DNA of 64,000 bases from Halobiforma lacisalsi AJ5 (GTDB taxonomy: Archaea > Halobacteriota > Halobacteria > Halobacteriales > Natrialbaceae). A model generated the notes under the pieces. It was not told where the DNA came from. It searched no databases and saw only the letters and a list, made by a program, of their open reading frames with translations. The stretch covers positions 3,720,001-3,784,000 of the forward strand of contig NZ_CP019285.1 in assembly GCF_000226975.2 (NCBI RefSeq), written 5' to 3'. This document shows, piece after piece, positions 24,216-32,212 of this stretch; the first letter of the stretch is position 1; each line of letters opens with the position of its first letter. A program made the position numbers and the translations under genes.

Positions 24216-26084
24216 ATGGGGTACATCGTCCGGATGCCGAAACTCGGCCTCGAGATGGAACGCGGGACCTTGCTCGAGTGGCACGTCGAATCGGGGGAGT
24301 CGATCGAAGAGGGGGACCTCGTCGCCGAGGTGGAGTCCGAAAAGAGCGTCGGCGAAGTCGACGCCAGGGAAGACGGCGTCCTCCGGCGCACCTATCTCGA
24401 GGCGGGGGCAGAGGTTCCGCCGGGGACGCCGATCGGGATCGTCGCACCGGAAGACGAGTCGATCGACGACCTCGAGGCCGAAGCCGAGGCGGATCTCGAC
24501 CTCGAGGAGGGCAGCGAGGCCGACGCGGAGGAGACGGCCGAACCGGGCAGCGTCGAAGCCGGGCGGGCAAGCACTGCTGCGGCGGACGAGAGCACCGCCG
24601 GCGGCGATGACGGGGACGTGCGTGCGTCCCCGCGCGCTCGAGAGCGTGCAAAGGAGCTGGGGGTTGCCCTGGAGACCGTCGAGGGGACGGGCTACCAGGG
24701 TGCGATCACGGAAGACGACGTCGAGGCGGCCGCGGAGGCAGCCGACGTCGGCCAGCCAAACGCCTCCCCGCGCGCCCGAAAGCGAGCGGAGGAACTGGGC
24801 GTCGACCTCGCGTCCGTCGAGGGAACGGGTTACCAGAGTGCGATCACGGAAGACGACGTCGAGGCCGCGGCCGAAGCCGCGGAGACGGCGGCCGGCGGCA
24901 GGACCCTCGCCGAAGAACGCGCCTTCGACGGGATGCGTCGCACGATCGCCTCGCGGCTGAGCGAGAGTTACCGCGAGGCCGTCCACGTGACCGTCCATCG
25001 CGAGGCCGACGCCGAAGCGCTGTTCGCCGCGGTCGACGCCGCCGACGACGCCCTCGAGACCGACGTCTCCCTCCAGGACCTCCTCCTGCTGGCGGTGTCG
25101 GCGACGCTCGAGGACCACTCCGCGTTCAACGCGACTTTCGAGGACGACGCTCACCGGATCTGGGCGGAGCACAACCTCGGGGTCGCCGTCGACGTCGAAC
25201 AGGGGTTGATCGCGCCGGTCCTGCGCGACGTCGGCTCGAAGTCCCTGTCGGAGGTCGCCGAGGAACGCCGCGACCTCGTGGACGACGCCCTGAGCGGCGA
25301 CTACACGATGGACGACCTGCGCGGCGGGACGTTCACGGTGACGAACCTGGGCGTCCTCGGCGTCGAGTCGTTCGATCCGATCATCAACCCGCCGCAGGTG
25401 GCGATCCTCGGCGTCGATGCGATCGAGGAGGAGCCGGTCCGTACCGAAGCCGGCGACGTCGAGTGGCGACGTCACCTCCCGCTCGACCTCTCGTTCGACC
25501 ACCGGGTCGTCGACGGCGCGGACGCCGCCCGGTTCCTCGAGACGCTGGTCGGCCACCTCGAGGAGCCGACGTCGCTGCTGCCGGCGGAGGTCGACCTCGA
25601 GGCCGGGGGAGCGACCGCCGCCGGAATCGCCGACGGAGCCGGTTCCAGCAGCGGGACGACTGGCTCGAGCGATGGGACGGAGATGCCCGGCCGCACCGTC
25701 ACCGCGACGAACCCCGACGGCATGCGCGGCCGGATCGAAGCGGGCTCGTTCGAGTGGGGGTACGACGAACCCGCGGACAGGGGCGGCACCGAAACCGATC
25801 CGACGCCGGTCGACGTCTTCCTCGGGGGGCTGGCCTCCTGTCTCTCCCTGAGCACGCGCTACCAGGCCGACAAGCGCGACGCCGACGTCGGGGAGATCTC
25901 TGTGACGACCGACGCCGACCCCGAACACGGGAGCGTCGAGTCGATCGAGGCGACGATCCACCTCGAGTCCGACGAGGACGACGAGACCGTAGAGCGGATC
26001 GTCGAACTCGGCGAGCGGGGCTGTCACGTCTCGCAACTGCTCCGGGAAGACCTCGAGTTGGACCTCTCGTGGGACCGCCACTGA
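24216..26084 (+). CDS. dihydrolipoamide acyltransferase (E2) fused to an OsmC peroxidase domain
   Basis: This 622-residue protein has an N-terminal lipoyl domain with the lipoyl lysine K43 (ESEKS). Two tandem E3/E1-binding domains follow (about 136-175 and 181-222, each SPRAR..A.ELGV...VEGTGYQ.AITEDDVEAA). The E2 catalytic domain (about 230-455) carries SFDHRVVDGA. A Gly/Ser linker (about 462-489) leads to a complete OsmC domain (490-622) with both conserved cysteines, C542 (LASCLSLS) and C603 (GCHVSQLL). E2 transfers acyl groups from lipoamide to CoA; OsmC/Ohr enzymes reduce peroxides using dihydrolipoamide. The gene converges on the E1 alpha/E1 beta/AcoX-like genes. The ATG at 24216 matches the lipoyl-domain start. 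The fusion suggests intramolecular peroxide reduction by the lipoyl arm. Confidence 0.9.
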   Translation: MGYIVRMPKLGLEMERGTLLEWHVESGESIEEGDLVAEVESEKSVGEVDAREDGVLRRTYLEAGAEVPPGTPIGIVAPEDESIDDLEAEAEADLDLEEGSEADAEETAEPGSVEAGRASTAAADESTAGGDDGDVRASPRARERAKELGVALETVEGTGYQGAITEDDVEAAAEAADVGQPNASPRARKRAEELGVDLASVEGTGYQSAITEDDVEAAAEAAETAAGGRTLAEERAFDGMRRTIASRLSESYREAVHVTVHREADAEALFAAVDAADDALETDVSLQDLLLLAVSATLEDHSAFNATFEDDAHRIWAEHNLGVAVDVEQGLIAPVLRDVGSKSLSEVAEERRDLVDDALSGDYTMDDLRGGTFTVTNLGVLGVESFDPIINPPQVAILGVDAIEEEPVRTEAGDVEWRRHLPLDLSFDHRVVDGADAARFLETLVGHLEEPTSLLPAEVDLEAGGATAAGIADGAGSSSGTTGSSDGTEMPGRTVTATNPDGMRGRIEAGSFEWGYDEPADRGGTETDPTPVDVFLGGLASCLSLSTRYQADKRDADVGEISVTTDADPEHGSVESIEATIHLESDEDDETVERIVELGERGCHVSQLLREDLELDLSWDRH

Positions 26085-26099
26085 ATCCGTGTCGGGGGT

Positions 26100-26333
26100 T
26101 CACTGCCGGGGCGCTGGTACCTCCGTTTCGACGGTGATAGAACGGACGATTCCCCAGAGCAAGAGCCGCACCGCCCGCTTGTGATCCCGCTTCGCCCGGT
26201 GGACGTGCATCGGGCGCGTTCGCTGGTGGTCGTAGGCCGCGAACGCTTCCGGGTGGACGTCGCCACGATCCGCCATCGCTCCTCGAATCTCGCGCAACAG
26301 GGCATGCAGGTTGATCAGTTCGTCGCGACGCAT
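26100..26333 (-). CDS. UPF0058 family protein
   Basis: The 77-residue protein starts MRRDELINLHALLREIRGAM and continues with PEAFAAYDHQRTRPMHVHRA, then KRDHKRAVRLLLWGI. The HLHxLL and HRxKxxHKRAV patterns match UPF0058, a small helical family widespread in haloarchaea that may bind metal through its His residues. It lies between the 3' end of the E2 gene and the AcoX-like gene, convergent with E2. The start at 26333 is the first Met giving the family length. Function unknown. Confidence 0.85.
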   Translation of the reverse strand: MRRDELINLHALLREIRGAMADRGDVHPEAFAAYDHQRTRPMHVHRAKRDHKRAVRLLLWGIVRSITVETEVPAPRQ

Positions 26334-26401
26334 TGGACCCACCAACCGTCGCCCCCGGCAAAACCGTTGCCCTGAAAACGAAACCCGGGGCCGGCGACCG
26401 G

Positions 26402-27466
26402 CTATTCGGGCCCCGACGACGCCGTCGAACCGACGTCGAACCCGCCGTTTCGGGCGCCGATCTCGAGGGCCCGCGACGCGTCGACCAGACGCGGGCCGTC
26501 CTCGATCGGCCGCAGCTCGGCCGTCGCGTCGGTGGCCTCGAGTTCGCGCTCGCCGTCCGCGCCGACGACGCCGTCCGCGAGGTCGAACGTCACGGACTCG
26601 CCGGGTTCGAGCCATCGCCAGGACTCGATCCCGACCGTCGCGAGGACGCCGGGCGCGACGACCGCGCGAACGGTCCGGTCGGCCGTGGACGGCTCCTCGA
26701 GGCGAACCGCGACGCCGCCGGGATCCTCCCCGGCGACGGGTGAGTCCACGAGCGCGCCGGCGACTGCCGGGAGGCCGACGTCTCCCGGATGCGCCCGGGA
26801 GACGACGCCGCCCCGCAGGTCGGCCGGATCGAGCAGCGCGCGGGTTCCGACGAACGACCGCGACGAGAGTTCGGCGGACGCGAGCGCGGTCAGCCGGCGG
26901 CCGTCGCCTGATGCGGTGCCGGATCGCAATTCGGCTTCGACCCGCCCGTGGCGCGTCGTCACCGCGTCGGCCGGCACGGCCCCGGAAGCGACGAGCGCGG
27001 CCGCAGCACCCGCGAGCGTGCCGTCGATCGGGGTGGGAACGACGTTGTTCGTCCCCGTCGACACGGCGACGACGGGCACCGGACCGATCTCACCGGCGAC
27101 GTCGCGGGTCGTCCCGTCGCCGCCGAGGACGACCGCCGCGTCAACAGTCTCGCGGAAACGCGCCGCCGCGGTCCGGGTATCGGCCGCCGTCCCCTCGAGG
27201 TCCATCTCGAGGAGATCCGTCGCCAGCGACTCGTCGGCGGTCTCTATGGCGTCGACGGCGATGCCGGTCCGATCGGGCATCGCGACCACCTCGACCGGCG
27301 GGTCGGCGAGGGTCAGCCCCTCGAGGACGCACTCGGCGACCCGACGTTTCGCGTAGTTGTCGACGACGCTCGCGCCGCCGGTGAGCCGGCGGACGTCCCG
27401 GCCCGCGGCGGGGTTGACGAGCAGGCCGACCCGGGCGCTGGACCGGGACCGATCGGCGTCGACCAC
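26402..27466 (-). CDS. acoX: AcoX-like ATP-NAD kinase family protein
   Basis: The 354-residue protein has the NAD-kinase/diacylglycerol-kinase fold: GLLVNPAAGRDVRRL at the N-terminus, the nucleotide motif VVLGGDGTTRDVA (about 110-122) and VVAVSTGTNNVVPTPIDG (about 131-148). The GTNNV form, not GTxGFL, is the mark of AcoX proteins encoded in acetoin-dehydrogenase operons. It begins with GTG at 27466, one base from the E1 beta stop, so it is the third gene of the E1 alpha-E1 beta operon. AcoX proteins are not needed for the dehydrogenase reaction; their exact phosphorylation target is unknown. Confidence 0.85.
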   Translation of the reverse strand: MVDADRSRSSARVGLLVNPAAGRDVRRLTGGASVVDNYAKRRVAECVLEGLTLADPPVEVVAMPDRTGIAVDAIETADESLATDLLEMDLEGTAADTRTAAARFRETVDAAVVLGGDGTTRDVAGEIGPVPVVAVSTGTNNVVPTPIDGTLAGAAAALVASGAVPADAVTTRHGRVEAELRSGTASGDGRRLTALASAELSSRSFVGTRALLDPADLRGGVVSRAHPGDVGLPAVAGALVDSPVAGEDPGGVAVRLEEPSTADRTVRAVVAPGVLATVGIESWRWLEPGESVTFDLADGVVGADGERELEATDATAELRPIEDGPRLVDASRALEIGARNGGFDVGSTASSGPE

Positions 27467-27467
27467 G

Positions 27468-28475
27468 CTACGAGATCCGTTCGATCGCCGCCCGTACGTC
27501 GTCGCCGTCGGGCAACACCTCGGTCTCGAGCGGCGGGCTGAACGGCATGTGCGTGTCGGGCGTACCGACTCGCTGGATCGGCGCGTCGAGGCTGAAGAAC
27601 GCCTCCTCCTGGACGCGGGCGACGATCTCGGCGTGGGTCCCGTACGAGAGCGGGCTCTCGTCGGCGACGATCAGCCGACCGGTCTTGCGAACGCTCTCGA
27701 CGATCGTCTCCGTGTCGAGCGGGTACAGCGAGCGGGTGTCGATCACCTCGACGTCGACGTCGTCGGCGATGCTCTCGGCGGTCTCGAGCGACTCGCCGAC
27801 GAGCCGCTGGGTCGCGACGACGGTGACGTCCTCGCCCTCGCGTTCGACTGCAGCCTCGCCGATGGGGGCGGTGAAGTCCTCGTCGGTCGGAACCTGGCCG
27901 GTCTGCTCGTAGATCATCTTGTTCTCGAAGACGAAGACCGGATCGTTCGACCGGATCGCGGCCTTCGTCAGCCCCTTCGCCGCCGCGGCGGTCCCGGGAG
28001 CGACGGCTTTCAGCCCGGGGAAGTGAGCGATCCAGGAGTGGACCGTCCCCGAGTGCTGGCTGGCGGCACCCATGCCGCCGCCCTCGGTCGTTCGGACGGT
28101 GATCGGCATCTCCGCCTTTCCGCCGAACATGTACCGCATCTTCGCCATCTGGTTCATGATCTGTTCCATCGCGACGCCGCTGAAATCCGAGAACATCAGT
28201 TCGACGACGGGCCGGGTTCCAGTCGCCGCCGCACCCGTCGCTGCCCCGGTGAAGCCGGCCTCGCTGATCGGGGTGTCCTTGATTCGCTCGTCGCCGAACT
28301 CCTCGTAGAGGTCGCCGGTCACCTCGAGGACGCCGCCGAACTTCCCGATGTCCTCCCCGATGAGGAAGACGTCCTCGTCGCGGTCGAGTTCCTCGCGCAG
28401 GGCCTGGCGAATCGCTTCCCTGACGGTCAGTTCCTCGGTTTCGGTCTCGAGTTCGCGTTCGACCTGTGCGGTCAT
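27468..28475 (-). CDS. 2-oxoacid (acetoin-type) dehydrogenase E1 beta subunit
   Basis: The 335-residue E1 beta starts MTAQVERELETETEELTVRE. Family motifs include DEDVFLIGEDIGKFGGV, DTPISEAGFTGAATGAA and the C-terminal DTRSLYPLDTETI. With E1 alpha it uses thiamine diphosphate to decarboxylate a 2-oxoacid, or to cleave acetoin, and loads the acyl group on the E2 lipoyl arm. Its start overlaps the E1 alpha stop by four bases (ATGA). The AcoX-like partner favours an acetoin-type substrate, while branched-chain 2-oxoacids remain possible; haloarchaea carry several such complexes with uncertain substrates. Confidence 0.9.
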   Translation of the reverse strand: MTAQVERELETETEELTVREAIRQALREELDRDEDVFLIGEDIGKFGGVLEVTGDLYEEFGDERIKDTPISEAGFTGAATGAAATGTRPVVELMFSDFSGVAMEQIMNQMAKMRYMFGGKAEMPITVRTTEGGGMGAASQHSGTVHSWIAHFPGLKAVAPGTAAAAKGLTKAAIRSNDPVFVFENKMIYEQTGQVPTDEDFTAPIGEAAVEREGEDVTVVATQRLVGESLETAESIADDVDVEVIDTRSLYPLDTETIVESVRKTGRLIVADESPLSYGTHAEIVARVQEEAFFSLDAPIQRVGTPDTHMPFSPPLETEVLPDGDDVRAAIERIS

Positions 28476-29518
28476 GGTCGGTCACCCCCTGGACGGCCGC
28501 CATCGGTCCGAGCGGCGCTGGCGAACTGTTCGATCTCCGGCGGCATCTCGGCGAACATGTCGTCGTACGCCTCGCGCGGTTCCGGCGGGTCGGCGTCCTG
28601 GGCGTACTCGATCGCGGCTTCGATCTCGGCTTCGGCCTCGGCCTGCATCTCCTCGAACTCGGATTCGGTCAGTTCGCCGCGGTCGATCAGTCGCTCCGTG
28701 AACGATTCGATCGGGTCGCGGTCCTTCCAGCGCTCGATCTCCTCCTCGTCGCGGTACGGCTCCTCGTCGCCCTCGTAGTGGCCGCGGTACCGGTAGGTCT
28801 CGGCCTCCACGAGCGTCGGGCCCTCGCCGGCGCGGGCCCGCGAGCGTGCCTCGGAAACGGCTTCGGAGACTGCGATGACGTCCATCCCGTCGACGGTCAG
28901 CCCGGGAATGTCGTAGGCCTGGGCCGTGTCGCTCAGGTTGTCGACGTTGTGTTGCTCCTCGACCGGCGTCCCCTCGCCGTACTGGTTGTTCTCGACGACG
29001 AAGACGGCCGGCAGATCCCACGTCGATGCGAGATTGATCGCCTCGTGGACCTGCCCCTGGGCGACGGCCCCGTCGCCGAGGAACCCGACCGCGACCTGAT
29101 CGCGGTCCTGATAGTCGATCGACAGCGCCGCGCCCGTCGCGAGCGGCGGCCCCGCGCCGACGATGCCGTTCGCCCCGAGCATGCCGGCGTCGACGTCCGC
29201 GATGTGCATCGATCCTCCTTTGCCGTTGCAGTAGCCCTCCGACTTGCCGTACAGTTCGGCCATCATGTACTTCGGATCGAGCCCCTTCGCGATACAGTGG
29301 CCGTGCCCGCGGTGGGTGCTCGCGATGTAGTCGTCCGGCTCGAGGGCCCCGCAGGTGCCGACGCCGACCGCCTCTTCCCCGATGTAAAGGTGGACGAACC
29401 CCGGTATTTCTCCGTCCGCGAATCTATCCCCCGCCTCCTCGTCGAACGCACGGATGAGTACCATCCGGCGCAACGCCTCGACTCGTCCCTCCGCACTCTC
29501 GAGGTCGTAGTCTGCCAT
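28472..29518 (-). CDS. 2-oxoacid (acetoin-type) dehydrogenase E1 alpha subunit
   Basis: The 348-residue E1 alpha has the TPP motif GDGAVAQGQVHEAINLAS followed by VFVVENN (about 149-178), and THRGHGHCIAKG (about 68-79) for active-site contacts. The acidic C-terminal third is typical of a salt-in protein. It is the first gene of the E1 alpha-E1 beta-AcoX operon. A TATA-like ATATAT (29549-29553) lies about 30 bases upstream, with an inverted repeat (TACCA-N5-TGGTA) behind it. E2 is on the opposite strand at 24216-26084. A candidate E3 is the disulfide reductase at 48627-50162. Confidence 0.92.
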   Translation of the reverse strand: MADYDLESAEGRVEALRRMVLIRAFDEEAGDRFADGEIPGFVHLYIGEEAVGVGTCGALEPDDYIASTHRGHGHCIAKGLDPKYMMAELYGKSEGYCNGKGGSMHIADVDAGMLGANGIVGAGPPLATGAALSIDYQDRDQVAVGFLGDGAVAQGQVHEAINLASTWDLPAVFVVENNQYGEGTPVEEQHNVDNLSDTAQAYDIPGLTVDGMDVIAVSEAVSEARSRARAGEGPTLVEAETYRYRGHYEGDEEPYRDEEEIERWKDRDPIESFTERLIDRGELTESEFEEMQAEAEAEIEAAIEYAQDADPPEPREAYDDMFAEMPPEIEQFASAARTDGGRPGGDRP

Positions 29519-29548
29519 GCGGCAACTCGGAGCTACAACGGCATCCGA

Positions 29549-29579
29549 TATATGTGCTAGCGTCTACCATACCGTGGTA
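29549..29579. promoter_or_regulatory. promoter and possible activator site of the E1 operon
   Basis: ATATATC-type TATA element at 29548-29554 on the minus strand, with TACCA-TACCG-TGGTA at 29565-29579 directly upstream of it. The palindrome position suits an activator or a repressor of the E1 alpha gene. Confidence 0.4.
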
Positions 29580-29758
29580 AAATTCGATTATCGATCCATC
29601 AAACACGATCGATGGTGAAGAAATTCGAAGTCTCAGTTTCACTCGAGCATCGGCGGATCGCCGCGCTCGAGCGGACCTTCCGGGCACGTTACCGATCCCG
29701 TCGGTATGTCCGCATCGGTTCGCGAAAGAGGAGGTCCCGCTCGCCAACCGCCGATGTG

Positions 29759-30439
29759 CTATCCGTCCGGGACCCACGGCGGCGAAGACAACTCCCCGAC
29801 CGAGCCGACGCGGTAAGTCGGGTCGTACCGCCGGGGATCGGTACCGTCGGAGACCCAGACCGACTCGAGTCCGGCAGCGGTCGCGCCGGCGACGTCCGTC
29901 TCGAGGGAGTCCCCGACGTGGACCGTCCTCTCCGCTGTCGCCTCGAGCGCCCGTACCGCCCGTTCGAACGGTTCCGGGTCCGGTTTCGGCGGGGCGTCGT
30001 GGCCGGCGACGACGACTGTGTCGACCCACCGCTCGAGGTCGACGGCGGCGACTTTCCGCCGCTGTGCGTCCCGCGCCCCGTTGGTGACGACGCCGAGCCG
30101 GTAGTCGTCGGCGAGGTCGTCGAGTACGTCGGCCGCCGACGGCAACAGTTCGACGTTCGACTGGTCGCGTTCTTCGGCGAACGCCGCCGCGACGTCTCTC
30201 CCCAGCCGACGGTCGTACCCGTTCTCCTCGGCGAGCGCGGCGAAACACTCGTGCCGGAGTTCGTCCATCGAGTCACACTGTCGAGCGAACTCGTCGTAGC
30301 GGTCGTAGTACTCCTCGACGGCGAACAGCGGCTCGATTCCCGAGCGTTCGAACGAGGCTCGCAACACCTCGCCCGGCGACCGCTCGTACCGGAGCAGCGT
30401 GTCGTCGAGGTCGAAAAGGACGGTGTCGACTCGTGTCAC
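29759..30439 (-). CDS. HAD-superfamily hydrolase
   Basis: The 226-residue HAD-like phosphatase starts with GTG at 30439 (VTRVDTVLFDLDDTLLRYER). The nucleophile motif DLDDTLL (DxDxT), motif II VVTNG, Lys in AGHDAPPKPDPEPF and motif III HVGDSLETDVAGA are all intact, with a helical cap after motif I. Substrates of this subfamily include small phosphate esters such as phosphoglycolate or nucleotides, and the exact one cannot be told. A TTG nine codons upstream could also serve as start. It lies 57 bases after the PHP-domain gene on the same strand. Confidence 0.85.
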   Translation of the reverse strand: MTRVDTVLFDLDDTLLRYERSPGEVLRASFERSGIEPLFAVEEYYDRYDEFARQCDSMDELRHECFAALAEENGYDRRLGRDVAAAFAEERDQSNVELLPSAADVLDDLADDYRLGVVTNGARDAQRRKVAAVDLERWVDTVVVAGHDAPPKPDPEPFERAVRALEATAERTVHVGDSLETDVAGATAAGLESVWVSDGTDPRRYDPTYRVGSVGELSSPPWVPDG

Positions 30440-30496
30440 GCGTTCGTTCTTTCGTTCACCCTGCAAAAAAGGAATCGACGTCGGCGGCGTCCGCGA

Positions 30497-31273
30497 TCAC
30501 TCGAGCGCCGGCGGGTCGACCGGCTCGAGCCCCCACTCGTCGAAAAACTCGGAGAGGAACTCGGCCCGATCGCCGATCTCCCCCGGGGCGTGGGAGTCCG
30601 TCCCGACGGTGACGGCCACGTCGTGCTCGCGCAGGACCTCGAGGAACGCCTCCGCGGGATGAACGACACTCGCGTCGGTCAGGGCGCGACCGGCGTTGAT
30701 CTCGGGAACCGTACGGGAGTCGGCGAGCGCGCGGGCGACCCGGCGGTAGTGGTCGCGGGTCGCACGGCCCCGCAACGGTCTCGTCCGCTCGAGCAGATCG
30801 ACGTGGGCAGCGACGTCGAACAGTTCCGACTCGATCAGGGCGACGAGCCGGTCGAAGTACTCGTCGACGATCCGGTCGCGTTCGGCCTCCGGGCGGTCGG
30901 TAAACTGCGAGGCGACCTGGACGTTCGCCCCCGCGACCTCGTGGACGCTCCCGATGGCGTAGTCGAAGCCGGCTTCCTCGAGGAACTCCCGGATCGCCTC
31001 CTCGTCTCGCGGATCGTAGTCCATCTCGACGGCGTCGTAGACCTGGATCGACGCCTCCTCGCGCAGGCGCTCGAGCGCGCGGCGTCGCCGCTCGTAGGTG
31101 AGATCGAGGTTGAACCCGTAAACGCTGCGGACCCACTCCATCCGGTCCCGCGGTGCGACGTTGCAGTGGTCGGCGAACCCGACGCCGTCGAGATCGGCGG
31201 CCTCGGCGGCCCGGACCATCCCCTCGAGGAACTCGCCGTCGGAGTAGTTCGAGTGGACGTGGAAGTCCTCCAT
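30497..31273 (-). CDS. PHP-domain metal-dependent phosphoesterase
   Basis: The 258-residue protein starts MEDFHVHSNYSDGEFLEGMV, with the PHP metal ligands HVHSNYSDG. It continues FADHCNV, AIGSVHEVAG, DVAAHVDLLERT and VGTDSHAPGEIGD, so all His/Asp metal-binding motifs are present. PHP enzymes hydrolyse phosphate esters; histidinol-phosphate phosphatase is the nearest known relative by motif layout. The gene is followed by the HAD-type hydrolase in the same direction, so the two may act on related metabolites, though that is inference. Confidence 0.87.
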   Translation of the reverse strand: MEDFHVHSNYSDGEFLEGMVRAAEAADLDGVGFADHCNVAPRDRMEWVRSVYGFNLDLTYERRRRALERLREEASIQVYDAVEMDYDPRDEEAIREFLEEAGFDYAIGSVHEVAGANVQVASQFTDRPEAERDRIVDEYFDRLVALIESELFDVAAHVDLLERTRPLRGRATRDHYRRVARALADSRTVPEINAGRALTDASVVHPAEAFLEVLREHDVAVTVGTDSHAPGEIGDRAEFLSEFFDEWGLEPVDPPALE

Positions 31274-31341
31274 ACCCCGTTCACGTCGATGCGAGAGTTA
31301 GGCGTTACGCCGGCTTCGGACGACGGCTTCCTACGTGACAG

Positions 31342-32127
31342 TTAGGCCGCGGCGGTCTGGCCCCGCTCGATCAGACTTCGGTAATAGGCTACGAAGTACG
31401 TGTAAGCGTAGGCCAGCCCGAGCGTTCCGAAGACGACCGTCGCTGCAGCCGAGAGCAGTAACGTCGATTCGGAGGCGACCATGGTCTCGCCGGTTTCGGT
31501 GAACTCGAGGGCCATCGTGTACAACACCATTCCCGGTCCCTGCCCGAGCAGGCTGATCACGACGAAAACGATGGAGAAGCCGACGACGCCGAGGAAGTTC
31601 CGCCGGACGAGGCTAATGCTCTGCAAGAACGAGTCGAACGCGCTGGCGTCACTGACGACGATCGCAGCATCGTAGAACTGCAGACACAGGAGGACGACGG
31701 CGAACAGGCCCAGTAGAAGAATGCCGGCGACCAGGAACCCACCTCCCCCACCACCGGCGGCGGCCGTACCGATTCCGATGAACGCCATCAGGAGGAGTCC
31801 GCCGAACCCGAGACCGGTGAAAATCGCGAAAAAGAGGATCGTCGCACCGAGCAGCGACACGTAGTTCTCCTTCCCGCCACGGACGAACGACCCGAGACGG
31901 GTCGAGCCCTCGAGCCCTTCGTCGACCATCGTGATGAATCCCCCGAGGAAAAACGGCGTGACGAAGATCGATACGGGAACCGAAAGCAGTTGTGCGATCG
32001 GACCCGCGTAGGCGTCGAGAAGCACGTAGCTCTCGCTGAACAGCGTGAAGAGTAGCGCTCCCACCAGAATGACAGGGTTCTTTCGAATCGTAGCTAGCGC
32101 GGTCGACAACGCCCCAATGACGCTCAT
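31342..32127 (-). CDS. haloarchaeal polytopic membrane protein (DUF7847-like)
   Basis: The 261-residue protein starts MSVIGALSTALATIRKNPVI. Six hydrophobic helices are visible (about 18-38, 45-66, 88-112, 119-145, 168-194 and 218-245), with a Gly-rich turn (TAAAGGGGGGF). The N-terminal helix containing IRKNP and the layout resemble haloarchaeal DUF7847-type proteins distantly like glycerophosphoryl diester phosphodiesterase membrane domains. The family label is tentative. It stands alone between the PHP gene and aroC, with 68 and 85 bases of intergenic DNA. Function unknown. Confidence 0.7.
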   Translation of the reverse strand: MSVIGALSTALATIRKNPVILVGALLFTLFSESYVLLDAYAGPIAQLLSVPVSIFVTPFFLGGFITMVDEGLEGSTRLGSFVRGGKENYVSLLGATILFFAIFTGLGFGGLLLMAFIGIGTAAAGGGGGGFLVAGILLLGLFAVVLLCLQFYDAAIVVSDASAFDSFLQSISLVRRNFLGVVGFSIVFVVISLLGQGPGMVLYTMALEFTETGETMVASESTLLLSAAATVVFGTLGLAYAYTYFVAYYRSLIERGQTAAA

Positions 32128-32212
32128 ACCCGTGACCTCTCACGGGCGTCTCTTGAAGCGACGAGCAGATTCTCCGACCGAGAAAACGCCACAGCGTCGC
32201 GTTACGTTCTGG

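Noticed and set aside
24210-26081. A 623-codon open frame antisense to the E2-OsmC gene
   Set aside because: The plus-strand product has clear domains in order; the antisense product has none.
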